Below are positions 27,594 to 36,441 of a DNA stretch of 64,000 bases, one piece after another. The translations under genes and the position numbers were made by a program. The notes below the pieces were generated by a model that saw only the letters and a list, made by a program, of their open reading frames with translations, was not told the DNA's origin and did not search any database. Position 1 is the stretch's first letter. Every line of letters starts with the position of its first letter. Source of the stretch: Thermogutta terrifontis (GTDB lineage Bacteria; Planctomycetota; Planctomycetia; Pirellulales; Thermoguttaceae); assembly GCF_002277955.1 (NCBI RefSeq), contig NZ_CP018477.1:2625206-2689205 (forward strand). Reading direction: 5' to 3'.

Positions 27594-28496
27594 CTATTCG
27601 TCAGTTTCGACGGCGGCGAACACGTCTCCCGTTCTCCGCGAAAGAATTTCGAGGCTCTCCGCAGGCAAGAGGTTATTCAGACTTCCGGAGCGAAAACCGT
27701 TCAAATCGACGGTAACGAACTTGAAACCAATCTCCGCGAATTTTTGGGTCAAGGTCTGCCGTAGCGGGCTTTCCACCAGACGCGGCAGATCCTCGAGGGG
27801 CACTTCAATTCGTGCCAAATCACCTCGGTGGTATCGCACCCGCAACGTTGCAAAACCGTGCTCACGCAGGAAACTTTCCGCCCGCTCGATCATCATGAGC
27901 CGTTCCGGCGTCACCTCCTCACCATAAGCAATCCGGCTACTCAGACAGGGGGATGCCGGCTTGTTCCACACCGGAAGTCCCCAATACTTCGCCAATTCGC
28001 GGATTTCCCCCTTTGTGAAATCGCACTCTGCGAGCGGGCTTCGTACATTCTTTTCCCTTGCCGCTTTTAGCCCTGGCCTGTGGTCACTGTGATCGTCCTT
28101 ATTCGAACCATCGACCACCACCGCCATTCCGAATCGCGCGGCCCAATCTCCCAATTTGCCGAATAACTCGCTCTTACAGTGATAACATCGATCACCCAAA
28201 TTGCGCTGATAGGCCGGGTTGGACAGTTCTTCCGTCTCAATCACAATATGGCGAATGCCGATGAGCTCAGCCAGCTTTCGGCATTCGTCCAGTTCCCTGG
28301 CCGCCAGGCTGGGGCTCACTCCCGTCACGGCCAGGGCCTTCTCACCAAGGGCAACCTGGGCGGCCTTGGCCACCACGGTGCTGTCCAGCCCGCCCGAGAA
28401 CGCAACCACACACGATCCGAAGCTTTTCAACAGCTCGATCAAACGCTGGGCTTTTTCAGCCACCGTCGGCGAAAGGGCGCTTAATGAATTTTCCAT
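27594..28496 (-). CDS. larE: LarE-type ATP-dependent sacrificial sulfur transferase
   Basis: 300 aa from ATG 28496 (GGAG 9 bases upstream); ATG 28511 adds five residues. PP-loop 'AFSGGLDSTVVA' binds ATP; 'DRCYHCKSEL' and 'KPASPCLSSRIAYG' are LarE hallmarks, the latter holding the cysteine expected to donate sulfur. LarE helps make the nickel-pincer nucleotide cofactor used by lactate racemase and relatives. LarB, LarC and a LarA-type racemase are not in the window, so the pathway must be completed elsewhere or the protein serves another sulfur-transfer role. Confidence 0.85.
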   Translation of the reverse strand: MENSLSALSPTVAEKAQRLIELLKSFGSCVVAFSGGLDSTVVAKAAQVALGEKALAVTGVSPSLAARELDECRKLAELIGIRHIVIETEELSNPAYQRNLGDRCYHCKSELFGKLGDWAARFGMAVVVDGSNKDDHSDHRPGLKAAREKNVRSPLAECDFTKGEIRELAKYWGLPVWNKPASPCLSSRIAYGEEVTPERLMMIERAESFLREHGFATLRVRYHRGDLARIEVPLEDLPRLVESPLRQTLTQKFAEIGFKFVTVDLNGFRSGSLNNLLPAESLEILSRRTGDVFAAVETDE

Positions 28497-28635
28497 GAGA
28501 CTGCTCTCCATCCGGATGCAAGTCGCTGCTTGCTTTCAAGTGCGGCAAAAGTGCCACATCCAGGCGAAAGTCACGGCTGAGCTTCTCTCCGATGATTGTT
28601 CAAGGGGAGAGGCAAAATGTCAACCTTTTGTGACA

Positions 28636-29889
28636 TTAATGTTGCCGGACCGCCCTGCTGGACCGTTGAGCCAGCGGTATCTCGGTTTCTTCCTCAAATA
28701 CGATCAGGCAGTCCAAAAGGGCGCGCAGCGCAATAAGCAAGAGAACCGCCAAGAAGGGCATTAAGAACCCGGCCCAATCATGAAACACGCGTTGTCCCCA
28801 CTCCCGACCGGCATAAACATACAAAAGGCCTGTGAGCGTGATTCTCACGATATTGACAACCAGCGCGATGGGCACGGCACTGAGAAGCAGTACAGGAACC
28901 TGCCATCGCGGAATCTCTGCGACAAGCAGATAAAGCACCACCAAAGCCACAAACACCGTGGCCATGCGAAGCCCGCTACATTGTTCCACAACTCCCAACT
29001 GAAGGTCCCCCAGCTTGATGAAATGGGCTCCCTCGCTGATGGCTTCGAGCCCCATCGTTTGGAGAAGATAGGTGCCGGCCGTTGCCGCCAAGCCTTGAAG
29101 AGGTACCAGGAGGGCTCGTTCCACGCTGAACGGTAACGGGAACGAGAACACGAGGAGGAGGGCCGCGGGCCAACACCACTTCACAGCGCGAGTCCCCATC
29201 ACCGCCAGCACGGCCCCGAGACAACTGAGAGCAAACGTAGCCATGGCCGGCACGTCGAGCCCAAAATACGTGAACGCCAATCGGAGACCTGTCGCTGTCA
29301 CGAGAAGCAACAACCCCGGCCAGGCCTCGCTGATTTCGAGAGCGGGAAAATCCTTAGGTGACGCTGAAGTTGCCTCCCGGAGTGAGACAGTCAGGACCGC
29401 GGAAGGACGTTGGTCCCCGCTCGCCGGGAACGTCTGCGGCGTGGCGGATGCTGCTGCCACTTGCAGCCAGGTTTTTGCAGCAAAAACCACGGCCAGGATA
29501 AGCCCCAAGCTGTAAAAAACCGCAGCCAGGAACATCAGGCCCGAGCTGAAAATCCCGCGCGCCAGGTCACTGGGCGGGGCCGTTTCACCCAGCACTTTGC
29601 CGCCCAGATACGTCACTCCCCCGATCACGACAAAGCTTCCGGCAACGATGATGCGTCCCAACTCACCACGTGTCCTAGGTCTCCAGTCTGCCTTCCCGCC
29701 CAATCGCCGCAGCCAGAGTAGAGCAGCGGCAGCGAGTGGCATGAACACCCCATGCGAGTACTGCTCGCCACGCCAGGAAATCGCAGCCTCGGATAATGCG
29801 TTCCAGTAGGCCCAGGTCACTACAGCCAGGAGAATTCCAAGCAACCACGGTCGCCAGCTTTCGATCGTTTTTGATGCTGCTTCCACCAT
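28636..29889 (-). CDS. Exosortase
   Basis: 417 aa from ATG 29889 (TTG 29910 possible). Integral membrane transpeptidase with about nine hydrophobic segments. The three catalytic signatures are visible in order: Cys in 'VVEQCSGLRM', Arg in 'NIVRITLTG' and His in 'FHDWAGF'. Exosortases cleave C-terminal PEP-CTERM-like sorting signals in bacteria that make exopolysaccharide. A long central loop (~105-185) of low conservation separates the first helices from the core, and no EpsI domain is fused. No protein in this window ends in a recognisable PEP-CTERM tail. Confidence 0.9.
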   Translation of the reverse strand: MVEAASKTIESWRPWLLGILLAVVTWAYWNALSEAAISWRGEQYSHGVFMPLAAAALLWLRRLGGKADWRPRTRGELGRIIVAGSFVVIGGVTYLGGKVLGETAPPSDLARGIFSSGLMFLAAVFYSLGLILAVVFAAKTWLQVAAASATPQTFPASGDQRPSAVLTVSLREATSASPKDFPALEISEAWPGLLLLVTATGLRLAFTYFGLDVPAMATFALSCLGAVLAVMGTRAVKWCWPAALLLVFSFPLPFSVERALLVPLQGLAATAGTYLLQTMGLEAISEGAHFIKLGDLQLGVVEQCSGLRMATVFVALVVLYLLVAEIPRWQVPVLLLSAVPIALVVNIVRITLTGLLYVYAGREWGQRVFHDWAGFLMPFLAVLLLIALRALLDCLIVFEEETEIPLAQRSSRAVRQH

Positions 29890-30164
29890 GGGATGATCCC
29901 GCGCCCCCAATTGCGTAAGGGCAATTATTCACGATCCTCGACCGATTCTTTTCGTCTTTCGCCGCGATGCTTAACTTATCACGGTAGTTGGCAGGGTCTC
30001 CGCTAGCAAGCAGCGCAGGGAGAAACCCCGAAGAGTAACAACCAGGAAAGCGACGCGAACTTGCTTTTCCAACAAAACACGTCTGATCGGCATCCGACTT
30101 TCATTCAAGCCCCTCTGCTCCAATCGCGGGGTCGCACATCAATTAGCCCGGACGAACCCTCTCG

Positions 30165-31304
30165 CTAACTCCCCTCCTCTATATCGTCCCAACCCACTTT
30201 TTTGGCGTGCCGCTGGTGGCGGCCTTTTCCCGATCGGCTGGCACTTGGGCGGTTTCGGACCACGGTGGATTCTCTCCGCTTGATCAGACAACAGAGGAAG
30301 AAGCCCCGCATCTCCGAGGTGGGCAGAATCCGCACTGATTTGGTCACGTCCGGGTGAAATTTCTGGCCCTCCCATTCCATCAGCCCAGGCATCCAATTTG
30401 AGATGGGAATTGAAACGGGAATGACCTCCACCTCACCTCCGAATTCCTTAAGCGCGTAATCAACAACAGCTTCATTCTCTTCGGGCGCGAAAGAACAGGT
30501 ACAGTACACGATCAGACCACCCGGCTTGGCTGCTTTCACGGCTGACACCAGCAGTCCCCGCTGCTTGCGAGAACACTCGGCAATTTTTCGAAGACTCCAC
30601 CGGGCGTAAGAGTCCGGCTCTGTCAGGTGGATTCGCGCCTCCGAGGAACACGGGGCGTCCAGTAACACGCGATCGAACCGATTCGGGGTCTTGTTACCGA
30701 CGGTTCGGCCATCCGTCAAATAGACGTCGACAATTTGTGCGCCGGCCGTCCGGAGGTTGGCCATCAGTCTGTACATCCGCTCGCGAATCACCTCCACGGC
30801 CGCAATGCGTCCCCGATTTTGCATCCGTGCCGCCACAAAGCAGGTTTTGCCGCCGGGCGCAGCCGCCAGGTCAAGAATCTCCTCACCTGGCTGCGGGTCC
30901 AACACATGGACGGCCAACATGCTGGAGAGATCCTGAATATACAACCGCCCCTCGGTAAACGCCGGCGAATGACTAAGCACATCCCGCATGGATGGCGGTG
31001 CCAGATAGGCTTCGGGCAACCACTCCCCTTTTTCGAATGACACGGCCATCTCGGCCAGTTCTCTTTCCAGTGTTGGCTGATCGCTTTTCAGAGTGTTGAC
31101 CCGAAAGCCAACGCATTTTGACGCAAGAAAGCTCATTAGACAGTCCTCAAGCCACGCACCTGGCACAATTCTTCTCAGCCGCGCGATAAACTCGGGCGGC
31201 AAGTGACGGATGGCCAATTCCAGGTCGTCTGGGCAGGGAGAGGTTTCAGGACTTCGTTCCTGAAGGGGTTTGCCCTCACCGGTATGACCGTGCATCCCGT
31301 TCAC
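30165..31304 (-). CDS. RsmB/RsmF-type rRNA (cytosine-C5) methyltransferase
   Basis: 379 aa, Nol1/Nop2/Sun family. 'LDLAAAPGGKT' binds S-adenosylmethionine; 'LLDAPCSSEARI' holds the motif IV cysteine and 'IVYCTCSFAPEENEAVV' the catalytic TC cysteine. The lysine/arginine-rich C-terminus probably contacts RNA. GTG 31304 overlaps the mqnC stop by four bases (GTGA), so it is translationally coupled to menaquinone genes, an association without obvious functional logic. Which rRNA base is modified cannot be told from sequence alone. Confidence 0.9.
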   Translation of the reverse strand: MNGMHGHTGEGKPLQERSPETSPCPDDLELAIRHLPPEFIARLRRIVPGAWLEDCLMSFLASKCVGFRVNTLKSDQPTLERELAEMAVSFEKGEWLPEAYLAPPSMRDVLSHSPAFTEGRLYIQDLSSMLAVHVLDPQPGEEILDLAAAPGGKTCFVAARMQNRGRIAAVEVIRERMYRLMANLRTAGAQIVDVYLTDGRTVGNKTPNRFDRVLLDAPCSSEARIHLTEPDSYARWSLRKIAECSRKQRGLLVSAVKAAKPGGLIVYCTCSFAPEENEAVVDYALKEFGGEVEVIPVSIPISNWMPGLMEWEGQKFHPDVTKSVRILPTSEMRGFFLCCLIKRRESTVVRNRPSASRSGKGRHQRHAKKVGWDDIEEGS

Positions 31305-32440
31305 TCGTCGAGGAGCTCATAAAACACGTTTCGGCGGCGGGGAATATAACCGGCCTGCGAGATAAGCAAACGCAGTTCCTGCTCTGAAGTTCGAAAATGG
31401 GTACCCGCCGCAGCAACCACGTTTTCTTCAATCATCAAACTGCCCATATCATTGGCGCCAAAATGCAGCGAGAGCTGACCGATTCGCGCACCCTGGGTGA
31501 CCCAGCTCGCTTGAATGTTGGGAATGTTATCCAGATACAGCCGCGCGACCGCCAGTGTTCGCAGGTAGTCGAACGCCCCGCGTTTGGGGATGTGTTCCAG
31601 CTCCGTGTTCTTGGGCTGGAACGTCCAACAAATGAACGCGGTGAAGCCCCCCGTCTCATCCTGAAGCTCACGAATCCGGCGAAAATGGGCGACCCGGTCG
31701 GCCAACGACTCCACGTGGCCGAACATCATGGTGGCCGTCCCTCTGCCGCCCAAACGGTGCCAGGCGCGGCAAACCGCCAACCAACCCTCCGTATCCACTT
31801 TGGCGCGGGCGAGTTGTTTTCGCACGGAATCCACTAGGATCTCGGCCCCACCGCCTGGTAAGCTGCCCAACCCTGCCTCTTTCAAACGTCCGAGAACTTC
31901 TTCCAGACTCAGCCGAGACATCCGGGCGAAAAAATAAATTTCCGGGGGGCTGAAGCCATGGATATTGATTTGCGGATATCTCGACTTGATCGTCCGCAAA
32001 AGGTCCTCATACCACTGAAGCGGGAGTTTCGGATTGAGACCACCCTGCAAGAGGATTTGATCACCTCCAAGCGCAAGAGTCTCCTCGATTTTTCGAAAGA
32101 GCGACTCGTAATCAATGACGTAAGACTCAGGATCGCCCGGCTTGCGGTAAAATGCACAAAATCGACATCCAGCAACACAAACATTTGTATAGTTGATGTT
32201 CCGGTCAATGTTGTACGTGCGATACGGCTCGGGGTGAAGTCGCCTGGAAACTTCCCACGCAGCCTCCCCAAGCTGAGATAGATTCCCCTTTTCCAGGAGC
32301 GTCAGCGCTTCCTCGTCGGTCAATCGCTGGCCACCGATCACCCGATCCAGAATCCGATCAATTGATGACCCGCAGCCGTCCGTTTGCCGGGACAAATCCG
32401 TACTTTGCCGCCAGTCTGCCAAACAGGTCGAGGGATTCAT
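31301..32440 (-). CDS. mqnC: Cyclic dehypoxanthinyl futalosine synthase
   Basis: 379 aa radical-SAM enzyme of the futalosine route to menaquinone. 'NVCVAGCRFCAFYR' carries the CxxxCxxC ligands; 'LLQGGLNPKLPLQWYEDLL', 'GFSPPEIYFF' and 'SLPGGGAEILVDSVR' match MqnC. ATG 32440 lies inside the end of mqnA, giving an 83-base overlap; later in-frame TTG codons (32422, 32395) would still overlap. The order mqnA-mqnC-methyltransferase is a tightly packed leftward unit. Confidence 0.95.
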   Translation of the reverse strand: MNPSTCLADWRQSTDLSRQTDGCGSSIDRILDRVIGGQRLTDEEALTLLEKGNLSQLGEAAWEVSRRLHPEPYRTYNIDRNINYTNVCVAGCRFCAFYRKPGDPESYVIDYESLFRKIEETLALGGDQILLQGGLNPKLPLQWYEDLLRTIKSRYPQINIHGFSPPEIYFFARMSRLSLEEVLGRLKEAGLGSLPGGGAEILVDSVRKQLARAKVDTEGWLAVCRAWHRLGGRGTATMMFGHVESLADRVAHFRRIRELQDETGGFTAFICWTFQPKNTELEHIPKRGAFDYLRTLAVARLYLDNIPNIQASWVTQGARIGQLSLHFGANDMGSLMIEENVVAAAGTHFRTSEQELRLLISQAGYIPRRRNVFYELLDE

Positions 32441-33197
32441 GTTCTTTTGGACCCATCGTGAAGTGCAGGTCTCTCGTGAGGTACTCGTAACACAACGTGT
32501 AGGAAAGCCCTAAATCCGCGGCGGCCTTCCTTGCAATGATATCCAGGGCGGCCAGTCCACGGTCCCGCGCAGCGGCGAAAATCCGGGCGACGTGGCTCCA
32601 GTCACGTTCTGGCGAATGGGCCACCCAAACGGCGAACACCAAAGGGAGGCCGGTCCAGGAACACCACTCCGCCGCCAGGTCGTGCACGTGGGGAAGCGGA
32701 GGACGTTTGACGGTCATCGCCCGGTCCCCAATCATCAAAATCGCATCACAATCCAGGCTAGCGGGATCGTCCCCGAGCGGCAACTCGCGCACCTCGGGAA
32801 AAACGCCGTATTTTTCCGCCAGTAGGATGCGGGAAACCGCGGCGCTGGTTCTCGAAGCAGCATCCACCGCCAGTGTTCTCACTTTCTCCAGCGGAACACG
32901 ACTGAAAATGACCACGCTGCGGGCAAAATCCGCTGCCGCGATGCACGCGTCCGAGAGCACAACGTAATCGGAGGAGCGGAAAGCTTCAATGGCCGGCACG
33001 ATGGCCACGTCCAGCTCCTTTGCAGCCAACTGGGACGCCAAACGACTGGGGACGTCGAAGGAAATCCTGGCCCAGGGACACAGCGACGGCAGCGCCCAAA
33101 TGAGCGGCCTCGCATTAAGGTAGACGACACCCCCAACACGCAGGGGCTCAACATCGTCCTGTCTCGCTTGTATTTCCTCTCGGTACAATTCCGACAT
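32358..33197 (-). CDS. mqnA: Chorismate dehydratase
   Basis: 279 aa from ATG 33197; a TTG at 33287 is in frame but adds 30 unlike residues. MqnA converts chorismate to 3-enolpyruvyl-benzoate, the first futalosine-pathway step. Motifs: 'VGGVVYLNARPLIWAL', 'ELDVAIVPAIEAF', 'CDAILMIGDRAM', 'AEWCSWTGLPLVFAVW'. The fold is that of a periplasmic-binding protein, but no signal peptide is present, as expected. First gene of the unit with mqnC. Confidence 0.93.
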   Translation of the reverse strand: MSELYREEIQARQDDVEPLRVGGVVYLNARPLIWALPSLCPWARISFDVPSRLASQLAAKELDVAIVPAIEAFRSSDYVVLSDACIAAADFARSVVIFSRVPLEKVRTLAVDAASRTSAAVSRILLAEKYGVFPEVRELPLGDDPASLDCDAILMIGDRAMTVKRPPLPHVHDLAAEWCSWTGLPLVFAVWVAHSPERDWSHVARIFAAARDRGLAALDIIARKAAADLGLSYTLCYEYLTRDLHFTMGPKEHESLDLFGRLAAKYGFVPANGRLRVIN

Positions 33198-33458
33198 CGT
33201 TCCCGCAGTTTCAGTAAATCCTTCGCTTATGAACACCCCGCTCCGCGAACACGTGACTGCATGGAAGCGCGCGGTGCGGTTTTCCAAAGGGCTCTCATCC
33301 GGCGTAAAACTACGTCGGTCGTTCCCACAAGCTATGTTTTACTACGGAGAACAGCCTCACAAATGGCGAACGGGAAAAAATCCACGGTAGCACAGTAGTC
33401 TGGTGAGTCAACCTCGGCTGCTGTTTGGACGCCTCCTGAAGATAGATCGGAGCCAGGC

Positions 33459-34913
33459 ATGGGAACCACGCCGCTCGCCGGGAAATCGGCCAGCCGCCAA
33501 TCGTCGGACGATAAAAAACTGGACGAGCTCGTGGAACGGCTGCACCGTCTGGTTGGTGCACGGACCGTCTCTGTGGAAGAATCGCGGCCGCCGCAACAAG
33601 AATCACCCCGAATCGACGCATTGTCTTCAAAATCCCTTGAAGAGTGGGCAGAAACGGACTTCGTGCCGATCGAGCCGGAAAGCCTGGAGGACGCGCAGCT
33701 CACCGAGAGCGAGGTCGAAGCCCTCATCTTGAAGTTTCTGCTCAACACGGGCGACGCCACGGGACGGCAGATCGCCGATCAGGTGAAGTTGCCATTCAAG
33801 ATCATCGACCCCCTGATGCGGCGGATGAAGGGCGATCGCCTGGTCGTTCATCGGTCTGATGCCCCCATGAACGACTATGTGTATGAGTTGACGGAGCTCG
33901 GGCGGGAACGGGCCAGGCGTTATGCTGAGCACTGCACCTATTTTGGCGCCGCGCCTGTGTCTCTCAGAGACTACGTGGCCAGTGTGGCCGTGCAGTCTTT
34001 GACAAAGCAGCGTCCGACCCGAGATGATTTGCGTCGCGCCCTGGAAGGTCTCGTCATCAGCGAGGAGATGCTTAACCGTCTGGGGCCTGCTGTCAACTCT
34101 GGTCGTGGGCTCTTTCTCTACGGGGCACCAGGAAATGGCAAAACGACGATTGCCGAGCGGGTGACGGCAGCCTTTGGGCCTTATATCTGGATCCCCCGGG
34201 CGATCGGCGTGGACGGGGAGATCATTCGCGTCTTCGATCCGGTGAATCATTTCGAGGTGCCGCTTCCCGATCCGGAAGGACTCCTGGACACCCGGCATAT
34301 CGACAAGCGCTGGGTTCGCATTCGCCGACCTACCATTGTAGCTGGCGGTGAATTAACAATGTCCGCTCTAGAGGTCACCCTCAACACTTCAACGGGGATT
34401 TGCGAAGCTCCACTTCAAATGAAGAGCAACTGTGGCACGCTTGTCATCGACGACTTTGGTCGCCAGAGGATGCCCATCCGCGAGTTGCTCAATCGCTGGA
34501 TCGTGCCTTTGGAGCGTCGCTACGACTTTTTGAACCTTCCCAATGGGAAAAAGATCACCGTTCCATTCGACCAACTCATCATTTTTTCCACGAATCTCGA
34601 ACCCCGCGAGTTGGTGGACGAAGCTTTCCTCCGTCGCATTCCCTACAAAATCGAGGTGATCGATCCTTCGGAAGAGCAATTCCGCCAGCTTTTCCGAATC
34701 CTCGCGCCACAACTCGGAATTAAGTTCAACGAAGATGCCGTGAACTACTTGATCGAAAAGCATTACAAGGCGGTGGGAAGACCATTCCGGTTCTGCCAGC
34801 CCCGTGATCTGATGCTCCAGGTCCTCCATTATTGCAATTACCTGCAGATCACACCCGAGTTAAAGCCCGAGTATTTCGATATCGCCGTAGCGAACTACTT
34901 CTCGGTCATGTAG
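33459..34913 (+). CDS. AAA-type ATPase with N-terminal winged-helix domain
   Basis: 484 aa. Residues ~1-80 are polar. Residues ~85-150 look like a winged helix ('[19 protein letters not shown]', '[12 protein letters not shown]', '[14 protein letters not shown]'). The ATPase domain has Walker A '[13 protein letters not shown]', a Walker B-like strand '[11 protein letters not shown]', a sensor region '[10 protein letters not shown]' and the arginine-finger-like '[11 protein letters not shown]'. ATG 33459 has GGAG 6 bases upstream. No signal or membrane segment: cytoplasmic. The next gene starts 22 bases later and encodes a membrane CBS protein with a prepilin-like start, so the two are likely co-transcribed and may act together. 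Substrate unknown. Confidence 0.8.
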   Translation: MGTTPLAGKSASRQSSDDKKLDELVERLHRLVGARTVSVEESRPPQQESPRIDALSSKSLEEWAETDFVPIEPESLEDAQLTESEVEALILKFLLNTGDATGRQIADQVKLPFKIIDPLMRRMKGDRLVVHRSDAPMNDYVYELTELGRERARRYAEHCTYFGAAPVSLRDYVASVAVQSLTKQRPTRDDLRRALEGLVISEEMLNRLGPAVNSGRGLFLYGAPGNGKTTIAERVTAAFGPYIWIPRAIGVDGEIIRVFDPVNHFEVPLPDPEGLLDTRHIDKRWVRIRRPTIVAGGELTMSALEVTLNTSTGICEAPLQMKSNCGTLVIDDFGRQRMPIRELLNRWIVPLERRYDFLNLPNGKKITVPFDQLIIFSTNLEPRELVDEAFLRRIPYKIEVIDPSEEQFRQLFRILAPQLGIKFNEDAVNYLIEKHYKAVGRPFRFCQPRDLMLQVLHYCNYLQITPELKPEYFDIAVANYFSVM

Positions 34914-34935
34914 TCACATCTATCGAGGAAGGAAC

Positions 34936-35958
34936 ATGTTCTCGGCGTTTAGCCTGCACGGTTTGGATCGTAACCGGCAAAAGCAAAGGAAAGTTTGTTT
35001 TCTCTATGGCGAAACTGCCACGACGACCACGGAATACGCGGTTTTCCTGCTCATTCTGACTGTTTCCGCGATGGCAGGATTTGTAACCGTTTCTGGAATT
35101 ACGCACTTTGTTTTTCAGCAGGCATATACTGCGATGTTGCCGGTCAGTGCAGAGAACAACCTGCCATCCTCGCAGTCGCTCATCGACCGTGCGCTGGGTT
35201 CACTCGTGCAGAACGGTTCTCATGGGGTCACGCGCCTTGACTTTTTCGTAACGGTTCTCGGTGGGCTATTGGGGTTGTTCTTCGCGGTGATCCTCGTGAT
35301 GAGCTTCATGAAGCCACGCCACCGGAAAACGCAAGAGCATCCTCAACAGAAACATCTGGCAGTTCAGCAGCTTCGAGAGATCCACCGGCGTGTCCTCTAT
35401 GCTAAAAGAAATCTCCTTCGCAGAGTGCTCGGCCGATCTCTTGACGAGCGCCGCGTCATTGACCTGCCCGTGAAATACTTTATGTCCGAACAGGTGGAAG
35501 CCGTTGCCCCCGACACACCGCTGGAACGCGTTCGGCACATCATGCGTCAGAAAGGCATCCGACACCTGATTGTGGCCGACGAGAGCAACCAGCCTCTGGG
35601 GATCATCAGTTCCCATGACCTCTGCTGCCGTAGTGGCTCCACAGCGCGAGACGCGATGACTTCCGAGCCCCACACTGTTGGTCCCGGACTCCCCATCAGC
35701 CAAGCCATTACACTGCTGCTCCAACACGGGATTTCCTGCCTTCCCGTGGTTCAAAACGGTAAACTTGCGGGGATCCTAACCACCACCGACATCCTTATCG
35801 GTTTTCAGGCGCTCATTCAGGCCTGGGAACTTGTTCACCAACCGCCGGCGGATATTGAGGAGCCTGAGGCCACAGAGTGCGACGGCAACTCGGCGTTGAC
35901 GATTTCGCATGAAGATAAAAGCCCCCGCGACGCATCGTCAGCACAATGCGTCTGTTAG
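34936..35958 (+). CDS. Membrane CBS-pair protein with Flp-prepilin-like N-terminus
   Basis: 340 aa. Near residue 26 is 'ETATTTTEYAVFLLILTV': relative to the Ala before TTTT, Glu is +5 and Tyr +6 and a hydrophobic helix follows, the arrangement of Flp/TadE-type prepilins cut by a TadV-type peptidase (usually after Gly, sometimes Ala). A second membrane helix lies at ~95-115 ('FVTVLGGLLGLFFAVILVM'). The cytoplasmic part has two CBS motifs: 'MSEQVEAVAPDTPLERVRH' and 'MTSEPHTVGPGLPISQAI', each ending in a 'P(L/V)-GI(I/L)' strand. CBS pairs usually sense adenine nucleotides. AGGAAGG lies 3 bases before ATG. The combination is unusual; whether it is processed is not known. Confidence 0.75.
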   Translation: MFSAFSLHGLDRNRQKQRKVCFLYGETATTTTEYAVFLLILTVSAMAGFVTVSGITHFVFQQAYTAMLPVSAENNLPSSQSLIDRALGSLVQNGSHGVTRLDFFVTVLGGLLGLFFAVILVMSFMKPRHRKTQEHPQQKHLAVQQLREIHRRVLYAKRNLLRRVLGRSLDERRVIDLPVKYFMSEQVEAVAPDTPLERVRHIMRQKGIRHLIVADESNQPLGIISSHDLCCRSGSTARDAMTSEPHTVGPGLPISQAITLLLQHGISCLPVVQNGKLAGILTTTDILIGFQALIQAWELVHQPPADIEEPEATECDGNSALTISHEDKSPRDASSAQCVC

Positions 35959-35970
35959 CCTGCGATCGAC

Positions 35971-36198
35971 TTATGCCCAGTCCAGTCCCGTCTCGCGTTT
36001 CACCCGCGTCTCAAAGTCACCGATCAAGCCGCCGATGAGATCCCAACGATCCTTACGACGAATCTCAATATCCCCCTGCCGATTGATTCGTACAATGCTA
36101 TCTTCCTTGAGGCCGACTTTGGCCAATTCCTCCGGCGTCGGCCCTCCTTCGGTCACCACCCTCAAGAGCTGCCGTCCGAGCATCTCAATGAATTGCAT
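35971..36198 (-). CDS. Small conserved-looking protein of unknown function
   Basis: 75 aa from ATG 36198, which has GGGGAG 10 bases upstream; an in-frame ATG at 36231 would add 11 residues. Sequence is helical then beta ('MLGRQLLRVVTEGGPTPEEL', 'DSIVRINRQGDIEIRRKDRW', 'LIGGLIGDFETRVKRETGL'). No signal peptide, metal site or known motif. It converges with the CBS-protein gene with 12 bases between stops. Codon use and ribosome site suggest a real gene. Confidence 0.6.
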   Translation of the reverse strand: MQFIEMLGRQLLRVVTEGGPTPEELAKVGLKEDSIVRINRQGDIEIRRKDRWDLIGGLIGDFETRVKRETGLDWA

Positions 36199-36441
36199 GT
36201 TTGACGAACTCCCCGCGTCACACATTCTCAACCTCGAACCACCGCTTCTTGAACTCTGAATGCTTCATACCGAGAAAGCGAGTGACACGCATTCAGCTTC
36301 CTCGAATGGGGTTCCGTATTGTCCTGCAGGTTGCCCTCCACCCCATTGTACTTCGCGCTGGGATCTTCCTCACCGATTTCCAGGGCACCGTATTCTGTGC
36401 TGCTCACAGGCGATAAACGCCAGCCAAAATCTCAGCTGTTC

